Positions 1 to 11,700 of a DNA stretch of 64,000 bases are shown piece after piece (the first letter of the stretch is position 1; each line of letters opens with the position of its first letter). Origin of the DNA: Malurus cyaneus samueli. Taxonomy: Eukaryota; Chordata; Aves; Passeriformes; Maluridae. The notes below the pieces were generated by a model. That model saw only the letters and a list, made by a program, of their open reading frames with translations, searched no databases and was not told where the DNA came from. A program made the position numbers and the translations under genes. The stretch lies in assembly GCA_009741485.1 (NCBI GenBank), contig CM019230.1:11392741-11456740 (forward strand), given 5' to 3'.

Positions 1-399
1 CTGATTAGGCACTGCCCTCACAGAAGGGCACTTTTGAACAGAGTAGGCCTAAAGCAGATGATGAAGGATTTTGGCAGAGGATCCTCAGGCAGTGGTGATG
101 CTGTGGGGATGGTCATGTCACCCCTGGGAGCTCAGACCGGTTGTGACATGGACAGGACACATTCCCAAGCCCAGGCACAGCTGGGCACAGCTGAACCAGG
201 CACACCTGAAGCTCTCCTCAGATGAAGAGTATGGAGCCAGGTTTTTGTCCCTGGTAATTTGTCCTAAGCTGTGAATCAAACTTCCAGGAACACTCCAAAT
301 CCCTCGTGCTGTGAAGGTGTTTCTAAAGAACCAGATTTCTAAAAGGAAATATGTCATCCCACATAAGCTGTTTGTCACACCAGAGAACAGTGACAGAAA
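1..399. other. Unassigned DNA
   Basis: I see no exon, repeat family or RNA gene here. The short open frames overlap in several frames and lack any family motif. Confidence 0.4.
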
Positions 400-643
400 G
401 ATGAAATGGGCCCAAACTGCACCAGAGGAGGTTTGGGTTGGACAACAGGAGGAATTTCTTTGCTGAAAGGGTGCTCAGGCCTTGGCAGGGGCTGCCCAGG
501 GAGGTTTGGAGTGCTCATCCCTGGAGGTGTCCCAGGAATTCCTGGATGTGGCACTGAGTGCTCTGGGCTGGGGACAAGGGGGAGACCAGGCACAGGATGG
601 CTTAGGAGGACTTTTTCAACCTGGAGGATTCTGTAATTCCATG
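400..643 (+). repeat. CR1 LINE 3' fragment
   Basis: The order 'aggaatttcttt... gctcaggccttggcaggggc... ctggaggtgtccca... ggattctgtaattcca' matches the sense 3' end of a CR1 retrotransposon, which closes with short ATTCTRTG-type repeats. It is 5'-truncated like most bird copies. The same subfamily recurs at 15725, 19530 (inverted) and 22350. Confidence 0.8.
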
Positions 644-1818
644 GGACAGCCCTGGAGGGCCATCAATGAAGGCTGCAGGGGATTGTGACCTCCTGTGTGC
701 CGTGTGTGGGGAGCTGGGAGCGGTGCTGGGAATACCCCAGGAGCTGTGGAGTCACCTCGAGGGCACACAGAGAGCGGGGCCACAGCAGCACCACAGCAGG
801 GCAGCTCACAGGACAGGGCACAGGGAGCTGGGCTCTGCTCCCTGAGGTGTGGAAAGGTCTCCAGCTCTGTGATCAGGGCAGCTCCAGCAGCCTGGGGGTG
901 CCTTTAGCAGAGGTGTTTGAAGGGATGATTTCACTGCTGATGAGAGCTCAGCACACAGCTCCTGCACTGTATCTAACCGTGCCTTTAGAGCATTTGGTCT
1001 CCCTGATTCCTGCCACCCACCAGGAGCCTGATGGTCAGTTCTGGACAGCGGCAGTGGCACGTTCCTGTGTGTGCACAGAGCCAGGGCAGATGTCCTGCAG
1101 GGTCAGCTGCGAGTGTGGAAGGGCACAGTGACATCCAGGGCAGGACAAAACCATGGCAAAGGCACCTTCTGTCCTAGTTCCAGCCTGCATCCCTCCCACT
1201 CTGCTCTCCTTGCAGAGCCAGGAGCACATCCCTGCTCTGATTGATTGACCTGGATCAAAAAAGGATTGTCCAGGCTGTCCCTTGTCCTCTGTGCTGGCTC
1301 CTGCCACTGCAGCACAGCAGCCAGGCTGAGCTGAGCAAAGCCTGCTCCGGCCACACTGGTGGGGTGGAGGGGACAGTGATAGGGCTGATTGGGGTTGGTG
1401 TCCTCCTGCAGCAGCCAGGGCACTCTGCAGGGTGCTGGAGGGTTGTAGGGGACTGTGGCAGGGCTGTTTGGGGTTGATGTCCTCCTGCAGCAGCCAGGAC
1501 ACTCTGCAGGGTGCTCTGGGGGTGGTGATGGCTCTGCCCCACACTCAGCCCCATGGGGAGGGGTGGTGACAACCTCGGGAAGCTGTGGGACACCTGCTGT
1601 GCCGAGCAGAGGGGAAACAGCAAATGGAGCAAACCCAGAGCAGCAGTTCTGAGGTGAGGAGCACAGGCAAGATCCCATTTACATCTCACACAGGTTTTTT
1701 CAGTTTCAGCCGTGCTCCCCGGCGTTCCTGCAGGGAGGTCTGGCAGAGCTTTGCCGCTGACGCAGCCCTGACCAAGGCTGATCCCAAAAGTGCCAGCACC
1801 GACCTGGATTTAGGGGTG
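644..1818. other. Unassigned DNA with a local duplication
   Basis: There is no supported gene. An imperfect tandem duplication with a 79-bp period covers 1382-1440 and 1461-1520; both copies read GGGGTTG then TGTCCTCCTGCAGCAGCCAG. The rest shows nothing I recognise. Confidence 0.5.
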
Positions 1819-4800
1819 AGAGCAGCACGGGAACTCAGCGTGACTCAGCAGCAGAGAAGCCAACTCTGCTCTCAGATGTTCCAGCAGAGGATGTGCCCGG
1901 GGTGGGGAGGTGACTCCAGCCCCTGGGGATGACAGGCTGAGGCCATCCACACACATTAGAGGGGTGATAAAAAGGGAACCAGTGCAAAAAAAAGAGCCAT
2001 AAAAATGATTTGAGGGTGGAAGAGAACACTCCGAAGTGAAGGATTTAAAACCTCAACCTGTTTAGCTAATTGAGGAGACACTTGAAAGACAATGTCCTCG
2101 CAACACAGAGCAGCTTAATGTGGAAAAACACCAAGTGCTGAAAGGCTCCTCAATAAACTGGGAAAAGCAACAGGAGCAGGGCTGGGAGCTGAAGCCAGGC
2201 ATATTCAGAGTGGGAAAAAATGTGCAGATCTTATCCAGGAAGGATGAAACAGGAACAAGCACCCACAGAGCTAATGAACTCTACTCCTCTTAATTATTTC
2301 AAGGTATCTCATCTATACAAGGTGAGATGAGATGGACCATGCTTGGTCCAGCATGGTTTCACCCATCACTCTGCTCTCTGCAGCAGCCCCAGAGCAGTGC
2401 CAGAGCATCCTCAGTTCCCCAGCAGGTCTTGCAGAGAGAGATGTTTGTGCTTCAGCTCCAGCTGAGCCCCATGTGTTCTGTTCACAAGTTGTTCTTACCA
2501 TTCTTTTCAAGGGGAGGTTGTTTTTCTGTGGAATCTAAAGTATTGGGTACCCAAGTGCAGTCACAAGCTGGGGAAGTGCCAAAATCCTCTCCAGGGCTTT
2601 GCTCATGGCCTGCATGCATTTTCTGGCAGCGCTGCACCTCCCAGTGAGCAGGGCCTTCCTCTGGATCTGCCAGCCAGCACAAATCCTGCTCCTCCCCGGC
2701 ACAAATGGCTCTTTGGAAGATCTCTCTGTGGGCTGCCCTTTTCCTCATGACTTGCTGATCCACCTCCCTGAAATCCAGGTTCTTCTGTTGCAGGTTTAGC
2801 CAACAGAACAATTTTCCAGCAAGACCGAAAGCATTTGCTTGCTGCTTTGTTTGAAGATGGATGTGGGTAATGGACTGCCTCAGGCTGTTCTCTTTCCCAG
2901 GGAAGAACCAGATGCATCTCGATTTCCCAGCACAGCCCTTTTGGATGCCATGATGTCTTTGAGATCATACATTATTAAAATAATTATAAATATTTCCTAC
3001 GCACGCATGGTGTATAACACAAGGGAGAGCTGGAAAGGTTCAGCGTGGGTTCGAGGCCACAAGGAAGGTTTGGAGGAACCCCTGTGCCTGTCATGACCAA
3101 CACTTCAGAAGGCCATGGATGTATAGGTGATGGCCAGGGTAGGGGAAGCTCTCACTCACAGCAGTCTCAGTCTGTTCTTCAGACAGAGTTTAACATTAAA
3201 CCAGAAAATGCACTTGGGGACTGAGGAGGAAGAGATTGTTGGAAAATATACCATTTAATTTTTTTTTTTTTAATGTAACTTTAGTCAGATGTTGTTTGCC
3301 TTTGCCCCGGGGGAAGGATGTTGAAGTTTCTTTCCAGGGTATTGTTCCACCAGGTGAGGCCTGAGGAGCTTCACAGCTCAACGGAGAGGGAGTGGAACAG
3401 AAGAGAAGGACCATTAATAGCCACCAGGGACTATCAAGTGATCATCAGTGACCATCAGCAGTCATCAAGATTAATCAAACAGTCATCAGATTAATGAAAC
3501 ATCAGCTCCAAACCCCTCCCTGGCATGGTCAGGGATTCATGGTCTGGGAGAGATGAGAAGCAGAACCTGATCAGCATCAGAGGCGAACAAATCCACATCC
3601 TGAGAACTGTGCAATGTTGGACCAATGAACATCAAACCAATAAAGTTCTCTGGCTTTTGACTGCACAAAGTTTGGGGGAAATCTTGTATGTCATATGTCA
3701 TGGAATGATTCTCTCTGCACACTCAGGCTGTGTGTGCATGAAATGATTTCTGTGGCACATCCTGGCCAGAACAGCATCCTCGCCAGAAAATAAAGTAATG
3801 CCTTGACTTTCTGACATTAAAAATGTTGTTGGAGTGTTTTTGTTTTTCCTGCAGGTTCAGTGACAAGATGGCTCCTGACAAAGCACTTCTCCCTCTCATC
3901 CTTTGTCAGTATAATAGAGGTGTTTCATTGTTACCTGCATCAGCTCTTACAAATTGCTCCATCCTCCTGCCTCCTGGCACTGCTCCCAGATGCACAGGTC
4001 ATCTCAAGTCGAGGAGATCCCAGCTGGCCATCAAATGTCTCATTAATTTGCAGAGATGCAGCCCATCCTTGCCCCCACACCGAGCACTCGGCTCCAGGAG
4101 CTCTGTCTGTGCTCCAGGTCCCTGTCCCTCCTGTCCCATGGCCCAGCCGGGGTCAGCAGCAGATGCTGCCCCTGACTCAGCCCAGATGTCCCTAAAGCAA
4201 ACAAGCTGGGGACAAATGACTCCTGAGAGGCGCCAGATGAGGAAGGTGCTGGGATGAATGGAACAGGGATGGGATCAGGGACCTGTGGGCAGGCAGAGCT
4301 GACAGCTGGAATTGCTGAACACCAGGCCATGCTGGCTGCTCTGTGATCTCTGAGTGGAGTGGGATTAGTTCCCCTAATTGGCCTTGGAAGCGCCTTCCCT
4401 GAGGAGATTCACCCTTGGGATGAACAGAGGGGACAGAGCACTGAGGGCAGCACTCACAGCCCCCATGGAGGGGTTTGTCTCTGGAAATCACCCTGTGATG
4501 ATGGCTTATCTCAAAGATAAGAAGCAGAATGGAAGACAATCTCTCAGCTCTCCCTGTGCCTGCAGGGATGGGGATCTCTCAGCTCTGCTCTGAACCATGA
4601 ACCAAACACAGGAGCTGCACAGCAGCTCTGAAGCAGGGCTGGGCACTCAGGGATCTCACCAAAAAACCAGCTGTTCCCAGCTCTCTGCTGAGCTCTGAAC
4701 AGCTCTCTCCAGCTCTGCCAGGCAGATGTGTTGGCAGCACGGGTCAGATTTTCTTCTGCTGAGAGAGTGCTCCAGGCCGTGAGCCCTGAGCAAATCCTTC

Positions 4801-6829
4801 CTCCCAACATCTGTCCAGCAGCCATCCCCACCCACTCCCCCTTCATTTTCCAAAGGGAAATGTCATTAGCATGTTATGCATTATTAAATTAAATACCTCC
4901 CCTGGACTAACCCCATTCTGCAGTTCCCTTTGTCAGCCCACCCTGGAACTGTGTCATTTGTCTGTTTGACAAGACCCAAGTCCTATAAAGCCACAAACTC
5001 TGGCAGCAATTGCATTGCTGGACTTTAAACAAGCATTAGAGGGATCCCAGGTGGCCTCTCATTCATGTTCTCCTTGAAGCACTGTAAGTGCTGTTTTACT
5101 GTAAGTAAAACCTCATAAAACAAAGGCCTTGTTACTCCTGTAAAACTCTTGCTCTCTCCTGTTATTTCGGCTCACCAGAGAAGGATTCTGGAAACGACTC
5201 AGCTAAACTGGAGGTGAAAAACAAGTGACACAGCCCTGGAAAACAAGGGATAGAGCCAGTGAGAGCTCACCCCGTGGTGTATGGTGGGTGGTTCTGACCA
5301 CTGTTCGTTCCTGTTGTGATTTATGGCTGAGACACTTTGTTGTGCTCCACAAGATGTAAACCCATAACAAGCTAATGGTTTAAAAACCCTGGATTTTTGC
5401 AATGAATGGATCCCTCTTTCCACCTGCCTGAGGGGTCTGTTTCTCATTGTTACAAAGCTCCTCATCTAACTCCATTGTCCCACCTGGGTGCCCTTTTCCT
5501 CTGGGAGCTTTGGAAATTCGCAGCGTTCAGGGGCAGCTCTCAGGGAGCCATGGAGATCTCCACAGAGAGCACTGAGCACGGGAGATCTCCATACCCTTGA
5601 AAAGAATGAGAGAGGGATGTCTTTACAAACAAACTGTGACTCTGGGGGTAAGATGAGATGATACTGGGAGACAGAATGAACAATGGGAAGGATTTGCATG
5701 GGAATTCCACTGACTGACTGAGCCCAGACTGGGTTAATGAACTACAAGAGCACAGACACAGAGATGTGTATTAAGAGGGGGGTGTGTATTAAAGGGGGTT
5801 TGCATCAGGCATTTCAAGGAACCTGTACCCCTCAGGTACCTCAGCCAATGGGGAAAGAGAGGGAACTGCAGCCAGGAAATTGAGATAAAAGAGGCTGTGT
5901 CCTCTATCAGTTTGAGACACTCATGGAAATGCCCATGACCTCTCCCTTTATTCATTAATAAAGTTACAGGACTGCTCTGTCTCATTTTTGGACACAAACC
6001 TCTGGTGCTTGTGGATTAATTTTCCTCAGACCCATGTCTGGCTGCAGAGGGAGAAATTCACTCCCCTGCTTTCGAGGAGGCAGGCAGATGTCTCCCAACA
6101 CACCAGATTTACCCCAGAACTACAGGACTCAGGTGTCCACCTGTCCGGAGCAGGGATCAGACCTGAGTACACCCTATGACTCCCTGTTGGCTTCCTCCAC
6201 ACCAGACAGGAGCAGGGGGAGGGAGCTCCCTTGAGTCTGTCCTGATTACCCTCGGCACAGGGCTCTTCCACATCTGATCCCAAAACTCAGCCCAACTGCC
6301 ACAGCTGGGACAAAGCCTGGGCACAGGTCACCCCTGCAGGTGTCTGTGTCCACAGTCCCCAGGCCAAGCCCATGTCCAGGCAGAGCTGCCAAAGTCCATC
6401 TGACCCCACCAGGCTTCACCTGCCTGCCTGGCTGCTGTCCTCCTGCATTCCTCACTCCCAGATATGGGGTCTGACCACTGGGAAGGAAGGAATCCATTGA
6501 CTAATTTTGCCTGTTACAGGCTCTCTCCCACTGTTTTCAGCTCCCCTTAGCAATTTCCCACATCTCCCAGCTCCGCTTTGTGACGAATTCTATTTTTTCT
6601 CTTTGCAGTTGTTCTCCATTCAGCTTTATTTGCAGTTGCTAACACCATCCACCCTCCAGGCTTTTAGTCAGAACTGCCTCCCTGCTTGTGGCTTTTTTAC
6701 TTCCCAATCCCTTTCTTTGGATAATGTTTCACTTTTGTTCATTTTCGTTTCCCCCTCTACAATTTGCTATTCCTAATTATCATTAACTTGGAGAACTCGG
6801 TCCTTTTGAAGAGCAGGTAATTGATTTCC
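1819..6829 (+). repeat. Giant inverted duplication, arm 1
   Basis: About 5.0 kb, which returns in reverse complement as arm 2 (8767-13789). Matching landmarks include 2839-3096 with 12784-12527, 3823-4257 with 11808-11374, 4192-4539 with 11439-11092, and 6507-6776 with 9088-8810. It has no supported gene. It contains an LTR-like element (about 5596-6060) and an oligo-T run near 3258. Long blocks are near identical between the arms, while others differ by substitutions and indels. Confidence 0.93.
5596..6060 (+). mobile_element. Solo-LTR-like element in arm 1
   Basis: It shares an ordered series of blocks with 41885-42372: TCTTTACAAACAAACTGTG near the start, CAATGGGGAAAGAGAG, a GGATAAAA/GATAAAA promoter-like box, CCTCTCCCTTTATT, then AATAAAGT and CTCTGGTG with TTAATTTTCC. 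A TATA-like box followed by a poly(A) signal and a short tail is the usual LTR layout. No internal retroviral genes are present. Exact ends are not fixed. Confidence 0.65.
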
Positions 6830-6834
6830 GCGCA

Positions 6835-7115
6835 GACCTCACACACTGACACAGGCAAGGGGAAGGTGTCAAATGTCAGCCCTTTAATATCTCCCAGTAC
6901 CCCTCCATATCACACAAACAACATGAACAGCAGACAAAAATCTTCCATGAGTCCTCCACAAATGCTCCTCTGCTGGCAGCCGAGCATCTCCTCTTTAAGC
7001 AGTCACTCCCTCTACTCCACCCCAGCAGGAGATCATTGAGCTCCCACAATGCTCCTCAGCTCTGCCTAACATCTCCTTTTACAGAGCTGAGCTCTTTTAA
7101 TCTCTCGCTGGCTTC
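6835..7115 (-). mobile_element. LTR-like repeat, dispersed family R1
   Basis: It resembles 60130-60400 in the same orientation and 39205-39500 in the opposite one. Shared blocks are GGGGAAGGTG, GTCAGCCCTTT, TCCTCCACAAATGCTCCT, AAACATCTCC/AGCATCTCC, TTTAAGCAG and CAGCTGAGCTCTTTTA. In the sense copy at 39.2 kb the order ends in an AATAAA signal, so this copy is antisense. Confidence 0.6.
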
Positions 7116-7986
7116 CCACATCACAGGAGGGTCAGTAACACCCCAGAGCCCCTCACCAGCGCTCCAAGGAGGCAGCACAGGCTGGACAGCACAGGGAAGG
7201 GGAGTCTGGTGTATCCTGACCTGCCCATTCCTGCTGCCCCCTCTCCTCCATCTCCCAGGGCAGAGCCAGCTGGCAGCAGCCCCTGCTCTGTGTTCAGGGA
7301 ACCTGTGCCATGGTGAATCTCTCCCAGGCCCAAACAGTGTGATGGGAGAGCCTCAGGTTTGTGTCCTCTGAGCTGGGAGATGCCATGTGCAGCAGGTAAA
7401 GCTCAGCTAAGCCTGTGGAGGAGCTGTCACCCCCGAGGCTCAGGGATGGGATGTGGCACATTCCTGGGGAGGAATGGAGGGCATTCTTTCTGTGCCTTCC
7501 TTTACCAGCTTTGTGGCGTTGTGAGAAGCAACCTGAGGCTGCTTTGGATCCATTCAAAGTTTATCTCATGGAATCGGAGAGAATTATTTAGGTGGGAAAA
7601 CACCTCTGAAATCATCAGATCCAGTCTTAGTCTGGTCCATGCTGGATCACACTGAGAGCTTGAGATCTATGACTTATTCACCAATAAATGAGCTTTTTAC
7701 TGACATTTTCCTTCTTTTGTTACCAAAAGAGGGAGGCTCCAGCCCCCCTCCTGCCACTCCTTCCCCCCACTCTCACGTCATTCGGAAGTATAATTAAAAT
7801 GAACATTCAACATACAATTTTAACTTAAAACAACAAAAGATGAACAACAGACCTAAACAGACAGGAAAGAGAAAATGTTTCCTACACTAGGTTCAGAAAT
7901 AACATCATCACAATACAGAAGAGAAAGGACAAATTACACAAAATTCCTCTGAGATCCTTCCTTTCAGGGAGCTTTTCCCACTGCTG

Positions 7987-8605
7987 GTGGGAGAGGGAGA
8001 GGTTCGGAGGGGAGAGGTTCGGAGAGGGAGAGGTTCGGAGAGGTCGGAGAGGTTCGAGAGGTTCGGAGAGGTTGGAGAGGAGAGGAGGAAGGTTAAGAGG
8101 AGGAGAGGAGGAGAGGTTCGGAGAGGAGAGGTTGAGAGGGAGGCGAGAGGAGGTTCGGAGAGGAGAGGTTCGGAGGAGGAGAGGAGAGGAGAGGAGAGGA
8201 GAGGAGAGGAGAGGAGAGGAGAGGAGAGGAGAGGAGAGGAGAGGAGAGATAGAGGAGAGGAGAGGAGAGGAGAGGAGGAGAGGAAAGGGAGAGGAGAGGA
8301 GGCGTGAAGACGGAGGCAATGACGGAGAAGAGCGAGAGACGCGCGAGTAGGAGAGGAGACGGAGAGGAGGAGGAGAGGAAGAGGAGGAGGAGAGAGGAGG
8401 AGAGGAGGAGGAGAAAGGAGGAGGAGGAGAGCGAGGGAAAGAGGGAGGGAGAGGAGAGGAAGGAGAGAGGAGAGGAAGAGGAGAGAAGAGAGGGGCGAGA
8501 GAGGAGAAGAGAGAGAGAGGAGAGGGGGGAGAGAAGAGGGAAGAGGAGAGGAAGAGGAGGAGGAAGAGGTAAGAGGAAGAGAGGGGAGGAGAGAGGAGAG
8601 AGAGC
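7987..8605 (+). repeat. GA-rich polypurine tract, (GGAGA)n-like
   Basis: About 620 bp of almost pure purine on the plus strand. The left part has units of GGAGAGGTTC type. The core at about 8173-8280 is a nearly perfect 5-bp GAGGA repeat, and the right part is irregular GAGGAGAGGAAGAG. Its complement translates as Ser/Leu/Pro runs and should not be annotated as protein. Confidence 0.95.
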
Positions 8606-8766
8606 TGGGACAAGCTCACGCCCCCACAGGAGTGCTGGGGGCTTCAAGCGAGACTGAGAGCCTCATGAGATCAACCTCACTTCCAGAACAAAGACAAAAG
8701 GCAGCCCACAGGGCATGAGGGAATGAGGATGTGGATCTGATTTCAGTGGAGAAAGATGTCAGCCCT

Positions 8767-11700
8767 GGAAATCAATTACCTGCTCTTCAAAAGGACCGAG
8801 TTCTCCAAGTTAATGATAATTAGGAATAGCAAATTGTAGAGGGGGAAACGAAAATGAACAAAAGTGAAACATTATCCAAAGAAAGGGATTGGGAATAAAA
8901 AAGCCACAAGCAGGGAGGCAGTTCTGACTAAAAGCCTGGAGGGTGGATGGTGTTAGCAACTGCAAATAAAGCTGAATGGAGAACAACTGCAAAGAGAAAA
9001 AATAGAATTCGTCACAAAGCGGAGCTGGGAGATGTGGGAAATTGTTAAGGGGAGCTGAAAACAGTGGGAGAGAGCCTGTAACAGGCAAAATTAGTCAATG
9101 GATTCCTTCCTTCCCAGTGGTCAGACCCCATATCTGGGAGTGAGGAATGCAGGAGGACAGCAGCCAGGCAGGCAGGTGAAGCCTGGTGGGGTCAGATGGA
9201 CTTGTGCAGCTCTGCCTGGACATGGGCTTGGCCTGGGGACTGTGGACACAGACACCTGCAGGGGTGACCTGTGCCCAGGCTTTGTCCCAGCTGTGGCACT
9301 TGGGCTGAGTTTTGGGATCAGATGTGGAAGAGCCCTGTGCCGAGGGTGATCAGGACAGACTCAAGGGAACTCCAACAGGAAGCCAACAGGGAGTCATAGG
9401 TGTCAGGTCTGCCATTCCCTCCTTGCTCTAACACACTCGCTTGACCCGTGATTGCCTGTATGGTGGATTCGTGGCACGGGTGAGATCTGGTTCTATAGGC
9501 GATCCTGTGCCGGACAGGTGGACATCCTGAGTCCTGTATTCTGGGGTATCTGGTGTGTTGGAGCGACATTGTCTGCCTCGCCTCTCGAAAGCAGGGGAGT
9601 GAATTTCTCCCTCTGCAGCCAGACATGGGTCTGAGGAAAATTAATCCACAAGCACCAGAGGTTTATGTCCAAAAAGGAGACAGAGGAGTCCCACAACCTT
9701 ATTAATGAATAAAGGGAGAGGTCATGGGCATTTCCATGAGTGTCTCAAACTGATAGATGCAAGCCTCTTTTATCACAATTTCCTGGCTGCAGTTCCCTCT
9801 CTTTCCCCATTGGCTGAGGTACCTGAGGGATACAGGTTCCCTGAAATGCCTGATGCAAACCCCCTTTAATACACACACCCCCCTCTTAATACACATCTCT
9901 GTGTCTGTGCTCTTGTAGTTCATTAACCCAGTCTGGGGTCTATAGTCAGTGGAATTCCCATGGAAATCCTTCCCATTTTTCCTTCTGTCTCCCATTATCG
10001 ATCTCATCTTACCCCCAGAGACACAGTTTGTTTGTAAAGACATTCTCTCCTCATTCTTTTCAAGGGTGTGGAGATCTCCCGTGCTCAGTGCTCTCTGTGG
10101 AGATCTCCATGGCTCCCTGAGAGCTGCCCTGAACGCTGCGATTTCCAAAGCTCCCAGAGGAAAAGGGCACCCAGGTGAGACAATGGAGTTAGATGAGGAG
10201 CTTTGTAACGATGAGAAACAGACCCTCAGGCAGGTGGAAAGAGGGATCCATTATTGCAAAAATCCAGGGTTTTTAAATATCTTGTTATTGTTTAATTTGT
10301 GGAAACACAACAAATGTCTCACATAAAATCACAAAAGGAATACACAGCGGTCAGAACCACCCATCATACACACGGTGTGAGCTCTCACTGGCTCTATCCT
10401 TGTTTCCAGGTTATGTAACTTTTTTTCACCTCCAGTTTAGCTGAGTCGTCCAGAATCCTTCTCTGGTGAGCCGAAATAACAAAGACGCAAGAGTTTTACA
10501 GGAGAACAAGGCCTTTGTTTTATGAGGTTTTATTACAGTAAAACAGCACTTACAGTGCTTCAAGGAGAACATGAATGAGAGGCCACCTGGGATCCCTCTA
10601 ATGCTTGTTTAAAGTCCAGCAATGCAATTGCTGCCAGAGTTTGTGGCTTTATAGGACTTGGGTCTTGTCAAACAGACAAATGACACAGTTCCAGGGTGGG
10701 CTGACAAAGGGAACTGTGAATGGGTTAGTCCAGGGGAGGTATTTAATTTAATAATGCATAACATGCTAATGACATTTCCCTTTGGAAAATGAAGGGGGAG
10801 TGGGTGGGGATGGCTGCTGGACAGATGTTGGAGGAAGGATTTGCTCAGGGTCACGGCCTGGAGCACTCTCTCAGCAGAAGAAAATCTGACCCGTGCTGCC
10901 AACACATCTGCCTGGCAGAGCTGGAGAGAGCTGTTCAGAGCTCAGCAGAGAGCTGGGAACAGCTGGTTTTTTGGTGAGATCCTGAGTGCCCAGCCTGCTC
11001 CAGGCTGCTGTGGAGCTCCTGTGTTTGGTTTCATGGTTCAGAGCAGAGCTGAGAGATCCCCATCCCTGCAGGCACAGGGAGAGCTGAGAGATTGTCTTCC
11101 ATTCTGCTTCTTATCTTTGAGATAAGCCATCATCACAGGGTGATTTCCAGAGACAAACCCCTCCATGGGGGCTGTGAGTGCTGCCCTCAGTGCTCTGTCC
11201 CCTCTGTTCATCCCAAGGGTGAATCTCCTCAGGGAAGGCGCTTCCAAGGCCAATTAGGGGAACTAATCCCACTCCACTCAGAGATCACAGAGCAGCCAGC
11301 ATGGCCTGGTGTTCAGCAATTCCAGCTGTCAGCTCTGCCTGCCCACAGGTCCCTGATCCCATCCCTGTTCCATTCATCCCAGCACCTTCCTCATCTGGCG
11401 CCTCTCAGGAGTCATTTGTCCCCAGCTTGTTTGCTTTAGGGACATCTGGGCTGAGTCAGGGGCAGCATCTGCTGCTGACCCCGGCTGGGCCATGGGACAG
11501 GAGGGACATGGGACCTGGAGCACAGACAGAGCTCTGGAGCCGAGTGCTCGGTGTGGGGGCAAGGATGGGCTGCATCTCTGCAAATTAATGAGACATTTGA
11601 TGGCCAGCTGGGATCTCCTCGACTTGAGATGACCTGTGCATCTGGGAGCAGTGCCAGGAGGCAGGAGGATGGAGCAATTTGTAAGAGCTGATGCAGGTAA

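Larger units (their letters stand above)
6830..8766. other. Spacer between the inverted arms
   Basis: 1.94 kb between the palindrome arms. It holds the R1 LTR-like repeat, a short CR1 remnant near 7567-7630, unassigned sequence, the GA polypurine tract (7987-8605), and at its right end a 33-bp segment (8734-8766) that recurs at 13817-13849. No gene is seen; the long frames at 7882-8657 are low-complexity Ser/Leu/Pro or Glu/Arg translations. Confidence 0.7.

Noticed and set aside
7882..8657. Long open frames on both strands (up to 245 codons)
   Set aside because: They are translations of the GA polypurine tract, giving only Ser/Leu/Pro or Glu/Arg/Gly runs.
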